Assembly (NCBI RefSeq): GCF_900182935.1
Contig: NZ_FXUE01000001.1
Coordinates: forward strand, 992,001 to 1,056,000
Length of the DNA: 64,000 bases
Source: Fibrobacter sp. UWB10
GTDB taxonomy: Bacteria > Fibrobacterota > Fibrobacteria > Fibrobacterales > Fibrobacteraceae
Direction of reading: 5' to 3'
The translations under genes and the position numbers were made by a program. Position 1 is the stretch's first letter, and each line of letters opens with the position of its first letter. The notes under the pieces are model-generated. The model was not told the DNA's origin. It saw only the letters and a program-made list of their open reading frames with translations, and searched no databases. This document shows positions 46,912 to 56,179 of the stretch, piece after piece.

Positions 46912-47501
46912 TAAATGCCCTCTTTACGCGGAACAAAAATTTCATCGATGACACCGAAGGCCTTTGCTTCTTCGGGGCCCATATAGAAATCGCGGTCGGT
47001 CTTTTCGCGGACTTCGTCAATCGACTTGCCGGTATGCTTGGCAACGATTTCGGCCAAGGTTTCCTTGGTGCGCACGATTTCTTTTGCGGTAATCTGGATG
47101 TCGGTCGACTGACCGGTAGCAGCGCCAGACGGCTGGTGAAGCATGATGCGGGAGTGCGGGAGCGCGTAACGCTTGCCCTTGGTACCTGCCGCAAGCAACA
47201 CTGCAGCCATCGAAGCGCAGTTACCAATGCAGATGGTCGCAATGTTCGGGCGAACATGCTGCATGGTGTCATAAATGGCAAGCCCTGCCGACACGTAACC
47301 ACCCGGGCTGTTGATGTACAGCGTGATATCCTTTTCCGGATTCTCGTATTCAAGGAAAATCAACTGGGCCATGACGTTGTTCGCCACTTCGTCGTTAATC
47401 GGAGTGCCCAAGAAGATAATACGTTCCTTAAGGAGACGGGAATAGATATCGTAGGCGCGTTCACCGCGTCCGGTGGTCTCAATGACGGTAGGGATGATCA
47501 T
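46911..47501 (-). CDS. clpP: ATP-dependent Clp protease proteolytic subunit ClpP
   Basis: The 196-aa protease has the catalytic Ser in [16 protein letters not shown], His in [13 protein letters not shown] and Asp in [15 protein letters not shown]. It forms a tetradecamer with ClpX. It follows tig by 12 nt and overlaps clpX by a few bases. Confidence 0.97.
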   Translation of the reverse strand: MIIPTVIETTGRGERAYDIYSRLLKERIIFLGTPINDEVANNVMAQLIFLEYENPEKDITLYINSPGGYVSAGLAIYDTMQHVRPNIATICIGNCASMAAVLLAAGTKGKRYALPHSRIMLHQPSGAATGQSTDIQITAKEIVRTKETLAEIVAKHTGKSIDEVREKTDRDFYMGPEEAKAFGVIDEIFVPRKEGI

Positions 47502-47513
47502 TCAGTATACCTC

Positions 47514-48773
47514 TTACTTGTTTTCTTCAGCAGCCGGGCGGATACCAACGATGAAGTCGGCAGCCATCTGAACACGGAGTTCGTCGCGGAGCTGGTTGAT
47601 ACGGCCGGACTGACGGAAGTGGCCCTTGAGGGTTTCGAAGTCCACGTGGTAAGCGTCAGCCATCTGCTTCAGGCGAGCATCGACGTCAGCCTGTGCCGGC
47701 TTGATCTTTTCCTTGGTAGCGATGAAGTCGAGAATGCGGTGCTTCTTGATTTCGCGGATTGCTTCCGGAGTAAGGCCGTTCAGCTGTTCTTCGGTCGGTT
47801 CCACCACGTCCTTTTCGCTCTGGGCATTGCGGTTCAGCGTCCACTTGATGAGGTCATAAACGCGGGCCTTCGGCACTTCGAACGGGTTAGCTTCGATGAT
47901 CTTGTCGATAGCTTCGTTGATAGCCTTGTTCTTGGCGCTGTCCTGCTTCTGGTTAGCGAGGCCTTCGGCGAGGTTGTTCTTCAGGTCTTCGACATCCTTC
48001 ACGCCAATCTGCTTGCAGAATTCTTCGTCCATGGTCGGCGGAACAATTTCGCGCACGTCGGTGACTTCGACCTTGAACTGGGCGGTCTTGCCGCGATAGC
48101 GTTCGTCCTTGTGGTCATCCGGATACTTGAAGTTGATTTCCTTGGTTTCGCCAGCAGAAGCACCCGTGAGGCCTTCGTCGAATCCCGGAGAGGCAGATTC
48201 GCCGAGGAGAGAACGGAATTCCTTGTTTTCCGGGAGTTCCTGCTTTTCGCCGTCGATCACGACTTCGATGTAGTTGCCGACAACCACGTCGCCCTTCTTG
48301 GCAGCGCGGTCCACATGTTCGTCCTTGCTCCACATCTGAATCAAGCGGTCATATTCGGCCTGGACTTCTTCTTCATGAACGGCGGTTTCCGGAACGGTGA
48401 TACCCGTGTCAGCATAGCCCTTGATGTCGATTTCCGGATCCATTTCGACTTCGACCTTCAGTGCGATGTCTTTTTCCTTGTCGTCGTTGAATTCAACGAC
48501 CTTCATCTGGCCAACGGGGATAATATTTGCGTTCTTGAGCGCTTCCTGAACGAGCTTGTTCACGACTTCATCCACAGCTTCCTGACGGATTGCGCCGCCG
48601 AACTGCTTCAGGATCATTGCCTTCGGCACCATGCCCTGGCGGAAACCCTTCATGGAGACCTGCTTCTTGTATTGACCCAGTTTCTTTTCGAAGGGAGCAG
48701 TGAGGTCTGCCTGCGGGATGGTGATTTCGAGGGTGCGCACGGTTGCGCTTGTTTCTTTGATTTCTACGCTCAT
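47514..48773 (-). CDS. tig: Trigger factor
   Basis: The 419-aa ribosome-bound chaperone has the N-terminal ribosome-binding domain with SMKGFRQGMVPKAMILKQFG (family motif GFRxGxxP), a PPIase-like middle domain (about 150-240, GDVVVGNYIEVVIDG) and a helical C-terminal domain. It comes right after tRNA-Leu and before clpP-clpX, so folding and degradation factors share a transcript. Confidence 0.96.
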   Translation of the reverse strand: MSVEIKETSATVRTLEITIPQADLTAPFEKKLGQYKKQVSMKGFRQGMVPKAMILKQFGGAIRQEAVDEVVNKLVQEALKNANIIPVGQMKVVEFNDDKEKDIALKVEVEMDPEIDIKGYADTGITVPETAVHEEEVQAEYDRLIQMWSKDEHVDRAAKKGDVVVGNYIEVVIDGEKQELPENKEFRSLLGESASPGFDEGLTGASAGETKEINFKYPDDHKDERYRGKTAQFKVEVTDVREIVPPTMDEEFCKQIGVKDVEDLKNNLAEGLANQKQDSAKNKAINEAIDKIIEANPFEVPKARVYDLIKWTLNRNAQSEKDVVEPTEEQLNGLTPEAIREIKKHRILDFIATKEKIKPAQADVDARLKQMADAYHVDFETLKGHFRQSGRINQLRDELRVQMAADFIVGIRPAAEENK

Positions 48774-48811
48774 ATGAACTCCGAGAGTCGGTTAAAAAGT
48801 ATTGAAAAACA

Positions 48812-48891
48812 TGCGAGAGGAGGGAGTCGAACCCTCACACCGAAGTGCCAGATCCTAAGTCTGGTGCGTCTGCCAATTCCGCCACTCTCGC
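48812..48891 (-). tRNA. tRNA-Leu (anticodon TAG)
   Basis: An 80-nt class II tRNA with acceptor GCGAGAG/CTCTCGC, anticodon stem CCAGA/TCTGG with loop CTTAGGA, a variable arm and T arm GAGGGTTCGACTCCCTC. A TATCTTTG box lies 12 nt upstream. The trigger factor gene starts 38 nt after it, so tRNA and tig are likely one transcript. Confidence 0.95.
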
Positions 48892-48902
48892 GATTTTGCA
48901 CC

Positions 48903-48910
48903 CAAAGATA
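48903..48910 (-). promoter_or_regulatory. -10-type box TATCTTTG upstream of tRNA-Leu/tig
   Basis: TATCTTTG lies 12 nt before the first base of tRNA-Leu, the distance expected for a transcript starting about 5 nt before the tRNA. No -35 of the TTGACA type is seen. Confidence 0.5.
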
Positions 48911-48986
48911 CAAAATTTTTCATTTCCCGATATCCCCATTTACCTTATTTATCGTTAGGAAGGGCGATTTTGTAAAAGAAAGATGC

Positions 48987-48994
48987 TAATTTTA
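48987..48994 (+). promoter_or_regulatory. -10-type box TAATTTTA directly in front of the acyltransferase gene
   Basis: The first T lies 12 nt before the ATG, as in rpe, the thioesterase gene and the GH9 gene. No ribosome binding site or -35 is seen. Confidence 0.42.
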
Positions 48995-48998
48995 AGTT

Positions 48999-49982
48999 AT
49001 GGAAATCACACCGACCAAAAGACAGCTCTATCCCGATATCGCTTGCGGTTTTCTGATTATCCATATGGTATTCGGCCACATCACGCAACATGCGGGACTA
49101 TGGCAAGGGCAACAAACCCTGTACTCTTTTTGGTGCAGCCTGATATTTTTCATGATGCCCTGGTTTTTCTTTAAAGCCGGAATGTTCTTTCGCGAAAAGC
49201 CCACCCTTGTCGAAATCAAGGCGTCGGCAAAAAGACTCCTAATTCCCTTCGTGCTATTTTCACTCTGCGGTGCATGCCTCGAATATGCTGCCAAAATGAG
49301 CCACGAAGGCTTTACAACCGCCGGATTCATTCGAGATAACCTGCACGCCCTACTTATGGGAGGCGCCCTTGAAAGCAACCCGCCGCTTTGGTTCCTGTTC
49401 AGCCTCTTTTTTGCAAGAATTATTTTCAACATTCTCTTTAAAAAACTGCCCGACTACATCATCGCCATTATCGGACTTGTTGTAGCATGCGTCCTTATGC
49501 AAGTTTCCCTAAACTTGCCCCATTATTTCGGGAATGTATTTGCAGGCCTATTTTTCCTTGCAGCAGCCCATTTCTTAAAAGACAAGCAATTCAAGTTTCC
49601 AATCCTGATTGCCGCCATCGTGACATTCATCGCCGTTTATGCTGTTGACTTTCCTCAAGTCGACATGCACCTCCACAAAATCTTTAGCGGCACCTATCTC
49701 CTATGGCTCCCGGCATCTCTTGCAGGCATCGTTATTCTCGACCATATCGCGAGAATCCGCCTGGTCGAAAAAATAAGACTGCAAGTTATCGGCAAAGATT
49801 CCATGACCTATTACGTGTTGCACTGGCTCGTAATAGTATGCGCCTCAATTGTCGTTAAAAGAATATGGCCCGAGGCATCCCCAGAATTAAAGGTCGCGCT
49901 CTACACAATCGCCTGCGTTATAACGCTCCCCCTCGCAAGCTCAATCTACAAGCGTGCAAGCAAGCGATTCCATAAGGAATAG
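48999..49982 (+). CDS. Membrane acyltransferase (acyltransferase family 3-like)
   Basis: The 327-aa protein has about ten membrane helices and the family 3 layout: RQLYPDIACGFLIIHMVFGHI near the N-terminus with a conserved His region, NPPLWFLFSLFFARI, and a late KDSMTYYVLHWLVIV, which is the common H-W/L-containing last-but-one block. Such proteins move acetyl or other acyl groups onto cell-surface sugars. A TAATTTTA box starts 12 nt before the ATG and there is no ribosome binding site. The 3' end overlaps the convergent second acyltransferase gene by 37 nt. It is the edge of the polysaccharide island. Confidence 0.85.
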   Translation: MEITPTKRQLYPDIACGFLIIHMVFGHITQHAGLWQGQQTLYSFWCSLIFFMMPWFFFKAGMFFREKPTLVEIKASAKRLLIPFVLFSLCGACLEYAAKMSHEGFTTAGFIRDNLHALLMGGALESNPPLWFLFSLFFARIIFNILFKKLPDYIIAIIGLVVACVLMQVSLNLPHYFGNVFAGLFFLAAAHFLKDKQFKFPILIAAIVTFIAVYAVDFPQVDMHLHKIFSGTYLLWLPASLAGIVILDHIARIRLVEKIRLQVIGKDSMTYYVLHWLVIVCASIVVKRIWPEASPELKVALYTIACVITLPLASSIYKRASKRFHKE

Positions 49983-51049
49983 GCTTTTTCCGAAATCCAG
50001 ATTTCAAGCGCCGATACATGCAGCAGCTTGAACAGCAGCCTGCGAACCCATTCCAAAAGAGAACAGCCCAAGTAGACCGATACAACAATCGCTACAAACC
50101 AAGGCGCCGCCTTATAAAGCGGGAGTTCTACCAAGTAGGCAAAAGGAGCTTCACCAAACAAGGTCCAAAGCATCGGCTGCATGTGTATCAGGTACACACC
50201 AAAAGCAAGCGGCGAGAGGAACTTCACAAGAGTCAAAGCGACCTTGCCCAAGTTGATTCGAGAGAACAAAATCAAAAGCATTACCGAAGCTACAATAATC
50301 GTCGGCGAAGTATATTCCAGCAGCACATTGGTATGCGCGTTTTCGGCACCTGTCAAGCGGACCGACAAATAAGCAAGTCCAAATTTCACAATCCAGTTGC
50401 ACGCAATTGCACCGCCAAAAACGGCCACGTAAAAGCGGGCGCACCTATTCTGCAACAACCCATGATGGCGAATCGCCGCCCCGAGAATATACATCACGAT
50501 TAGCCACAAGGCGCTATAACCGTTCATCGTATAGAAAACATCACTATCGACAAGTGTCGGCAAAATCGAAAGCAGCACAAACACAATCGCAAGGAACTTC
50601 ACAACAGTCTCTTTAGAAACGCCAAGCACAAAGCGCTGCATAAACGGCATAAAGAAGAACATCAGGAAATACGCCGAGAAATACCAATACCGCTCAAAAA
50701 GAACCGGAAGCCCCGACTTTAAAATATCGCCAACACCGAATACACCCGGGCACAAGAAATACAACAACAGCGCAATGCCCAAAGAATAGAATTCCACCTG
50801 GAACCAGAGCGCCACAATATTTTTAAGCTTAAAAGTCGAATAGATTCCCACGTAACCCGAAATCAGTGCATAACAGTTGACCGCACAAAGAATCAGGTTT
50901 TCAAGTCCCCACGCCGCATAGTAATTCGGCGAGCCATAGGGAGCATGTCCTAAAATGCCGCCGGCCCCCAGCACATGGAGCATGACGATCATCTGCATCG
51001 AAACAATGCGCAATAAATCAATGCCATAATTCCTTTTGTTTTCAGTCAT
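49946..51049 (-). CDS. Membrane acyltransferase family 3 protein
   Basis: The 367-aa membrane protein starts MTENKRNYGIDLLRIVSMQM and runs through about ten helices, with RYWYFSAYFLMFFFMPF and SPLAFGVYLIHMQPML near the ends. The N-terminal GIDLLRI...H pattern is typical of OafA/WcaH-like O-acyltransferases that decorate lipopolysaccharide or capsule sugars. The frame stays open upstream to 51367 but that part overlaps the divergent GT2 gene, so the start at 51049 is chosen; its ribosome site is weak (AGAAAG). The 3' end overlaps the other acyltransferase by 37 nt in tail-to-tail order. Confidence 0.85.
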   Translation of the reverse strand: MTENKRNYGIDLLRIVSMQMIVMLHVLGAGGILGHAPYGSPNYYAAWGLENLILCAVNCYALISGYVGIYSTFKLKNIVALWFQVEFYSLGIALLLYFLCPGVFGVGDILKSGLPVLFERYWYFSAYFLMFFFMPFMQRFVLGVSKETVVKFLAIVFVLLSILPTLVDSDVFYTMNGYSALWLIVMYILGAAIRHHGLLQNRCARFYVAVFGGAIACNWIVKFGLAYLSVRLTGAENAHTNVLLEYTSPTIIVASVMLLILFSRINLGKVALTLVKFLSPLAFGVYLIHMQPMLWTLFGEAPFAYLVELPLYKAAPWFVAIVVSVYLGCSLLEWVRRLLFKLLHVSALEIWISEKAYSLWNRLLARL

Positions 51050-51112
51050 CGTCAATCTTTCTAGGGGTTTATTTTTGTAAATTGCTTCTATAAATATAAT
51101 AGAAATTTCGCT

Positions 51113-52189
51113 ATGCCTAAAGTCAGTGTCATTGTTCCCGCCTACAATACGTGCGATTCCTTTTTCAGGAAGTGTATTGAAAGTCTTGTAGGCCAGACAC
51201 TCAAGGATATCGAAATCATCGTTATCGATGACGGCTCCACCCCGGAACAAGGTAGCGACGCTCCCTGTGTGAGGCTCGCAAAGCAATACGCAAGCGCCGA
51301 TTCGCGAATCAAGTTTTTGCAGCAAGACCACAAAGGCGTTTCCGAAGCCCGCAACCTGGGCATTCAAAAAGCCACTGGCGAATACACCGTATTCCTCGAT
51401 TCCGACGATTGGTTCGACACAGACGCTCTAGAATCACTCTATAATTTCGCGAGCACGCAAAAATCCGATATCACGATATTTGAAAACTATCGCGACACCG
51501 AAAATTCATGCCAAGCATTCAAGGCATTCGACAGCGACATCAAACTTTTTGAAAACGACAACCTTGCCGAACTCATCAAGAACGCAGTCCAAACAAATCC
51601 CCTGCATTGTGGCATTATCATCGGAGTATGCTGCAAGTTCTACCGCAGCGATTTCCTGAAAAGCAATAATCTGATTTTCCGCAAGGGAATCTCGCTCGGC
51701 GAAGATAGATTGTTCTTCTTAAACGCCTTATGCAAGCGCCCGAGACTTTCGTATCTGTCTAGGCCATTCTACCATTACCGCGAATCCGAAGGCTCTCTGT
51801 CGCAGGCGCTCCGCAAAGATTTCGGCGCCCTTGTAGCCAACAGCGAAAAACTCATTGGCGAGCTCCCCCTCTGCGATATTTACGGTATCGACAGAACCCG
51901 CTACCTTTCGTGGCTATACACGGATATGTCGCGAATCGTATATGCATCGCTCATTCAATATTACTTGAATCCGCAAAACAAGGAATCGTTCTTTGAGTCG
52001 CGCAAGAACTTCCTTGAATTTATAAACCTCGATGCAACCCAAAGGGCCCTCGAAAATTATAATCAGGACGCTTTCACGCAAAGAGACCGTTTCAAGTTCT
52101 TCCTCTGCAAGCATAAACTGTTCTCAGTCCTATACCTATTCAAGGTCAAGCTTTCGCTGCAAAGAAAAATTCTATGCCGTCACAAGTAA
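51113..52189 (+). CDS. Glycosyltransferase family 2
   Basis: The 358-aa cytoplasmic enzyme has a GT-A fold: KVSVIVPAYNTCDSFFRKCIESL, IEIIVIDDGSTPEQGSD (nucleotide binding), GVSEARNLGIQKATGEYTVFLDSDDWFD with the DSD motif for the metal-sugar nucleotide, and GEDRLFFLNA. It transfers a sugar to a growing surface glycan; sugar and linkage are unknown. TATAAT at 51095-51100 is only 12 nt from the ATG and no ribosome site is visible. It overlaps the flippase gene by 16 nt. Confidence 0.92.
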   Translation: MPKVSVIVPAYNTCDSFFRKCIESLVGQTLKDIEIIVIDDGSTPEQGSDAPCVRLAKQYASADSRIKFLQQDHKGVSEARNLGIQKATGEYTVFLDSDDWFDTDALESLYNFASTQKSDITIFENYRDTENSCQAFKAFDSDIKLFENDNLAELIKNAVQTNPLHCGIIIGVCCKFYRSDFLKSNNLIFRKGISLGEDRLFFLNALCKRPRLSYLSRPFYHYRESEGSLSQALRKDFGALVANSEKLIGELPLCDIYGIDRTRYLSWLYTDMSRIVYASLIQYYLNPQNKESFFESRKNFLEFINLDATQRALENYNQDAFTQRDRFKFFLCKHKLFSVLYLFKVKLSLQRKILCRHK

Positions 52190-53706
52190 ACAAACGTATC
52201 GCGAAGAATACCCTGTTTCTTTATATACGCATGGCGTTCACGCTTGTGGTGTCCCTGTACACCTCGAGAATCGTGTTGAAGTACCTGGGTATTTCGGACT
52301 TTGGTATTTTTGAAATTGTCGGAAGCATTACCGCATCGTTTTCGTTCCTGATTGCCTCGATGACACTTGCCACGCAGCGCTACCTGAATTTTACACTCGG
52401 GCAAAATGACAGCGCCAAGGTATCTAAAGTATTTTCGACCGCGCTGAATATCCACATCGGAATTTCTCTCGTGCTTTTGCTGCTCGCCGAAACGGTCGGG
52501 CTCTATTTCTTGAACTATCACTTGAATATTCCCGAAGGGCGAATGACGGCCGCCAATATCGTCTACCAATTCTCAGTCGGCAGCACACTTCTTGGAATCG
52601 TCTTCATTCCCTATAACGCCCTGATTATTGCTCACGAAAAAATGTCCTTTATCGCAGGCATCAGTATCGTGAACGCCATCCTTCGCTTGATTATCGTCTA
52701 CCTGCTTGTTGTCATCGATTCCGATAAACTTACCGCCTACGCCGCCCTCGCATTCGCCGTCGCCATGACGGTGCAGGCCTCGTATGCCTTTTACAGCAGG
52801 CGCCACTTCAAGGAACACTGTACCTATAAATTGGAACGCGACAAGGCGCTCCTCAAAGAAATGGTATCGTTCTCCGGCTGGTGCACTTTCGGTGGCGTCA
52901 CGGCCATCTGCAAGTCGCAGGGCATCAACTTCATCTTGAACATTTTCCACGGCGTCACCTTGAACGCCGCCATGGGTATTGCCAACCGAGTGGCTGAAGC
53001 AACCAACCAGCTTGTCGCAAGTTTCCAGACCGCAAGCAATCCGCAAATTGTCAAGCAATATTCGTGCGGTGAATTCGATTCGCTTTCCACGCTCGTCATC
53101 AGGGTTTCCAAGTTTTCGTATTTCCTGATGCTGCTCGTATCAATCCCCCTGATTCTCAATACCGAATTCATCTTCAAGATTTGGCTTGTCGAAGTTCCCG
53201 AATACGCGCCCGAATTTGTCAAGTGGATGATTCTCTTTGTCTTGACCGATTCGATTGCCGGGCCCCAATGGATGTCCATTCTCGCTACAGGCAAAGTCCG
53301 CAACTACTACCTGATTGAAACCGCAATTACAGCACTCAACATTCCGCTCTGCATTCTGGTGCTATACTTCCACTATTCACCGGTGTACGTTTTCATTGTG
53401 CGCTTTGCCGTGAACCTGGTCGTTCTCTTTTGGCGCGCCGTCTACATGCAAGACAAAATCCAATTGCCCTTCAAGCGCTATCTGAAAAAAGTCATGGCCC
53501 CGATTATCGCCGTCTCTATTTCGGCAGGCGCCATATCGATTGCCGCCTCGAACATTCCTGTTCAAGGCGTTGTCAGGTTCTTCGTTCTTTCGGCAATTTC
53601 AGTTCTTGCGGTCACAGCCGCGACATGGATTCTCGGGCTCGATTCCAACGAACGCAAGTCTTGCAAGTCACTAATTCTGGCTAAGCTCGGGCTCTCTCGC
53701 CAGTAG
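52174..53706 (+). CDS. Polysaccharide flippase (MOP/Wzx-like)
   Basis: The 510-aa protein has 12-14 membrane helices and the MOP pattern (NTLFLYIRMAFTLVVSLYTSRIVLKYLG, ISDFGIFEIVGSI, MTLATQRYLNFTLG). It should carry lipid-linked repeat units across the inner membrane. The start lies inside the last codons of the GT2 gene, so the two are translationally coupled. Its last 36 nt overlap the convergent polymerase gene. Confidence 0.9.
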   Translation: MPSQVNKRIAKNTLFLYIRMAFTLVVSLYTSRIVLKYLGISDFGIFEIVGSITASFSFLIASMTLATQRYLNFTLGQNDSAKVSKVFSTALNIHIGISLVLLLLAETVGLYFLNYHLNIPEGRMTAANIVYQFSVGSTLLGIVFIPYNALIIAHEKMSFIAGISIVNAILRLIIVYLLVVIDSDKLTAYAALAFAVAMTVQASYAFYSRRHFKEHCTYKLERDKALLKEMVSFSGWCTFGGVTAICKSQGINFILNIFHGVTLNAAMGIANRVAEATNQLVASFQTASNPQIVKQYSCGEFDSLSTLVIRVSKFSYFLMLLVSIPLILNTEFIFKIWLVEVPEYAPEFVKWMILFVLTDSIAGPQWMSILATGKVRNYYLIETAITALNIPLCILVLYFHYSPVYVFIVRFAVNLVVLFWRAVYMQDKIQLPFKRYLKKVMAPIIAVSISAGAISIAASNIPVQGVVRFFVLSAISVLAVTAATWILGLDSNERKSCKSLILAKLGLSRQ

Positions 53707-54957
53707 GCGTTTCTTGCAAATCAGTCCCATCATGACAGCGATATAGACCCACAGCCACACGTGGGCAAACTTGAAGCCGGCCGCAAAGAAACTCCAGCCG
53801 ACATAGTAAATCGAAAACGACATCAGCATGAACATCTGCGGCGTGCAACGGCTGCACATTCTTTCGTACAAGAACGACATCAAGAACGATACCGCAAACG
53901 GGAAAAAGATACAGCCTGCCATGCCGAAGTTTTTATAGACTTCCCACAAGTAGCTCACCGTATTATAGCCATACACTTTTTGAATGCGGCTATTGAACAT
54001 ATCGTCCCAGCCGTACGATTTTCTGAACGAAGCCGGAATGCCGGAATATTCAATAAAGACACCCGCCATATCCAGGCCATACGTATATGGGTGAATTTCC
54101 CTATCAGACGGTGGATTGATAGCATAGTCCAAATTCCAGTAGTTGTTCGCTACGTAGTCATAGGGCAATTTCATCATGTATTCCAAGCCCATGCCTTCGA
54201 GTGAATCGTCGGCATACTGTGAACGCATCATGCCCACCACCACAAACGACGACACCGCAAGCAACAGGACCGTTACAACCGCTTTCACGGGAATCTTCTT
54301 TTTCAAATAGTTGAAAAGAATGAAGCTAGAACCCAAGCACAAAAACAGCGAGTTACGGCCCGGGTAAACGCAAACCGAAAGCGTAATTACACCGACAGCC
54401 ATAATAAACGAAAGAATGCGAATCCATTTATAAGGGTTAATCGACTTGAAAGATGCCACCATGAGCGCAACAACCACAATCGGCGAACTTGCATACGAAA
54501 CGTTGGCAAATACAGAAGTTTCAGTATTTGCTTCAAGCGTTTTCTTGCCAATGCTAAACAAGTAAAAACCGCCAATGGCTCGCGCCACAAGAAGCGCACC
54601 CATCACGAATAAAATCGTGAGCAAAATCGATATCGCAAAATGCAGTTTCCAGTTATACGTGGCAGAAATTTCTTGCAAGCGCGACCGTTCTATCTTATGC
54701 CTCTCGGGGCTTACAATGTAGTAGACCGTTGACCCTAAAATAAAGGCAACAAGGGCGCCAAGCCAGACAAACCACGTTACCGCGGTAAAATCAGTCATGG
54801 CACGACTAATCTTGAGGTAAGCAATCCCCAAGGTCATCGATTGACAAAAGACATAGAAAACGGTCGGATGAAAGAGATCCCTCTTGAGTATCCCTACATA
54901 GAGAATGCAGAGCAGCGCAATAGACGCACACGCAATCGAAACTAAATAGTCTTCCAC
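53671..54957 (-). CDS. O-antigen/capsule repeat-unit polymerase (Wzy-like)
   Basis: The 428-aa membrane protein has about 11-12 helices and a large loop with DREIHPYTYGLDMAGVF and YNTVSYLWEVYKNFGMAGC. The segments VCVYPGRNSLFLCLGS and GMMRSQYADDS agree with oligosaccharide repeat unit polymerases (O-antigen ligase/polymerase superfamily). No ATG fits; GTG at 54957 with AAGG 6 nt before it is preferred over TTG at 54963. It is the third gene of a Wza-Wzz-polymerase unit and overlaps the flippase gene tail to tail. Confidence 0.83.
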   Translation of the reverse strand: MEDYLVSIACASIALLCILYVGILKRDLFHPTVFYVFCQSMTLGIAYLKISRAMTDFTAVTWFVWLGALVAFILGSTVYYIVSPERHKIERSRLQEISATYNWKLHFAISILLTILFVMGALLVARAIGGFYLFSIGKKTLEANTETSVFANVSYASSPIVVVALMVASFKSINPYKWIRILSFIMAVGVITLSVCVYPGRNSLFLCLGSSFILFNYLKKKIPVKAVVTVLLLAVSSFVVVGMMRSQYADDSLEGMGLEYMMKLPYDYVANNYWNLDYAINPPSDREIHPYTYGLDMAGVFIEYSGIPASFRKSYGWDDMFNSRIQKVYGYNTVSYLWEVYKNFGMAGCIFFPFAVSFLMSFLYERMCSRCTPQMFMLMSFSIYYVGWSFFAAGFKFAHVWLWVYIAVMMGLICKKRLLAREPELSQN

Positions 54958-54972
54958 CGGCAACCTTGTGGA

Positions 54973-56178
54973 TTACGATTTAAATCTCACTTTCCGGGAA
55001 AACTTCTTCATTTCCACGCCCAAGGAAGATTCCGGATTCACACCGCGGCAAAATTCCAAGAAGCAGCAAAGGAATACTGCGACAATAAAGCTAATAGAGA
55101 ATACAAATATCAGCGTCACGCCTCTCAAGGGCTTAATCTTCTTGTCGTTTTCCCAAGGCGGCTGCAACACAATCAAATTGGACATCAAGTTGCTTTCTTC
55201 AATATACAGGCGTTCGCTTTCCTGTTTCAAAAGCGTATAGATTACGGCCTGCAACTTCAGTTCCTTTTCCATTCTCGCATACTCGGCCGAAAGTTTCGGC
55301 ACCTTGTTCAATGCGACCACACCAATGTTGCTGTGCCTGCCGCCCAGTGTCTGGTGCTTTGCAATATCGATATCCTTCAAGCGATTCTGGAGATCCTGGA
55401 ACTGCCTTGTGTTTTCACCATGCTCTTTACGTTCCTTCGAAAGGGCCATGTAAATCGCATCGCGGTCCACCTGCAATCCAGACAAGTACTTCATCGTACC
55501 TTCGGTCTGAACATTAGGATCGTAGATATGATTGGTCTCTTGGAAGTTCACAAATTCACTTTCCAGAGAATCGATTCTGTGTTCAACTTCGGCCAGACGC
55601 TGATTCATGTAGGTACGGGACTGACGAGCCTGAGTCGTCTTGAAGTTGTTGTACATCGAGTCCACTTGATCCAGCATGAACGTAAGCACCTGCGAGGCAA
55701 GCTTGTAATCTTCGTCTACGAAAACGATATAGAACATGTCTTCATCGTTTTGTTCCAGCGAGAAATTCCTTCGGAACTGCTTGAGCAAATCCGCATGGAA
55801 TTTTCCATCGAACTCGTAGTGTTCGGCCAGATGGAATTTTTCAATAACCTTGTTATGCAATTCCCAAGAATTGAAATAAGTCCAAACGATATTGATGCCT
55901 TCGTCCTTGTTGCCCATAAGCGACGAAAAAGACGACAAGCCGCTGGTACCTTCCAAGAGCTTACCAAGACTGCCAGAAAGGCCGCCACCACTGGCAGGTG
56001 GCGTCACAATCGCTTCGGCCGAATATGTCGGCTTGATGACCCACATGACCATAATAAAAGCCACCAATACCGGAACAAAAATCGTAAGCACAAACAAGCG
56101 CTTGTGAGAAAGACAGCTGTTGACAACCTTCAACAGGCCTTCCAATAAAGTCATATCATGTTGCGTTTCTGAAGCCAT
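54973..56178 (-). CDS. Chain-length determinant/capsule export inner-membrane protein (Wzz-like)
   Basis: The 401-aa protein has two membrane helices (about 28-50 and 353-377) bracketing a large coiled-coil periplasmic part. The start of the mature loop (KPTYSAEAIVTPP) and the C-terminal LQPPWENDKKIKPLRGVTLI with the Pro-rich approach to the second helix are typical of Wzz/KpsE. No tyrosine kinase domain is attached. It sets chain length or helps export of the surface glycan with the polymerase. It begins 1 nt after the Wza gene ends. Confidence 0.9.
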   Translation of the reverse strand: MASETQHDMTLLEGLLKVVNSCLSHKRLFVLTIFVPVLVAFIMVMWVIKPTYSAEAIVTPPASGGGLSGSLGKLLEGTSGLSSFSSLMGNKDEGINIVWTYFNSWELHNKVIEKFHLAEHYEFDGKFHADLLKQFRRNFSLEQNDEDMFYIVFVDEDYKLASQVLTFMLDQVDSMYNNFKTTQARQSRTYMNQRLAEVEHRIDSLESEFVNFQETNHIYDPNVQTEGTMKYLSGLQVDRDAIYMALSKERKEHGENTRQFQDLQNRLKDIDIAKHQTLGGRHSNIGVVALNKVPKLSAEYARMEKELKLQAVIYTLLKQESERLYIEESNLMSNLIVLQPPWENDKKIKPLRGVTLIFVFSISFIVAVFLCCFLEFCRGVNPESSLGVEMKKFSRKVRFKS

Positions 56179-56179
56179 A

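Noticed and set aside
51050-51367. N-terminal extension of 106 codons for the acyltransferase ending at 49946
   Set aside because: The extension lies on top of the divergent GT2 gene and its promoter and has no membrane helix or homology; the family start MTENKRNYGIDLLRI fits the ATG at 51049.
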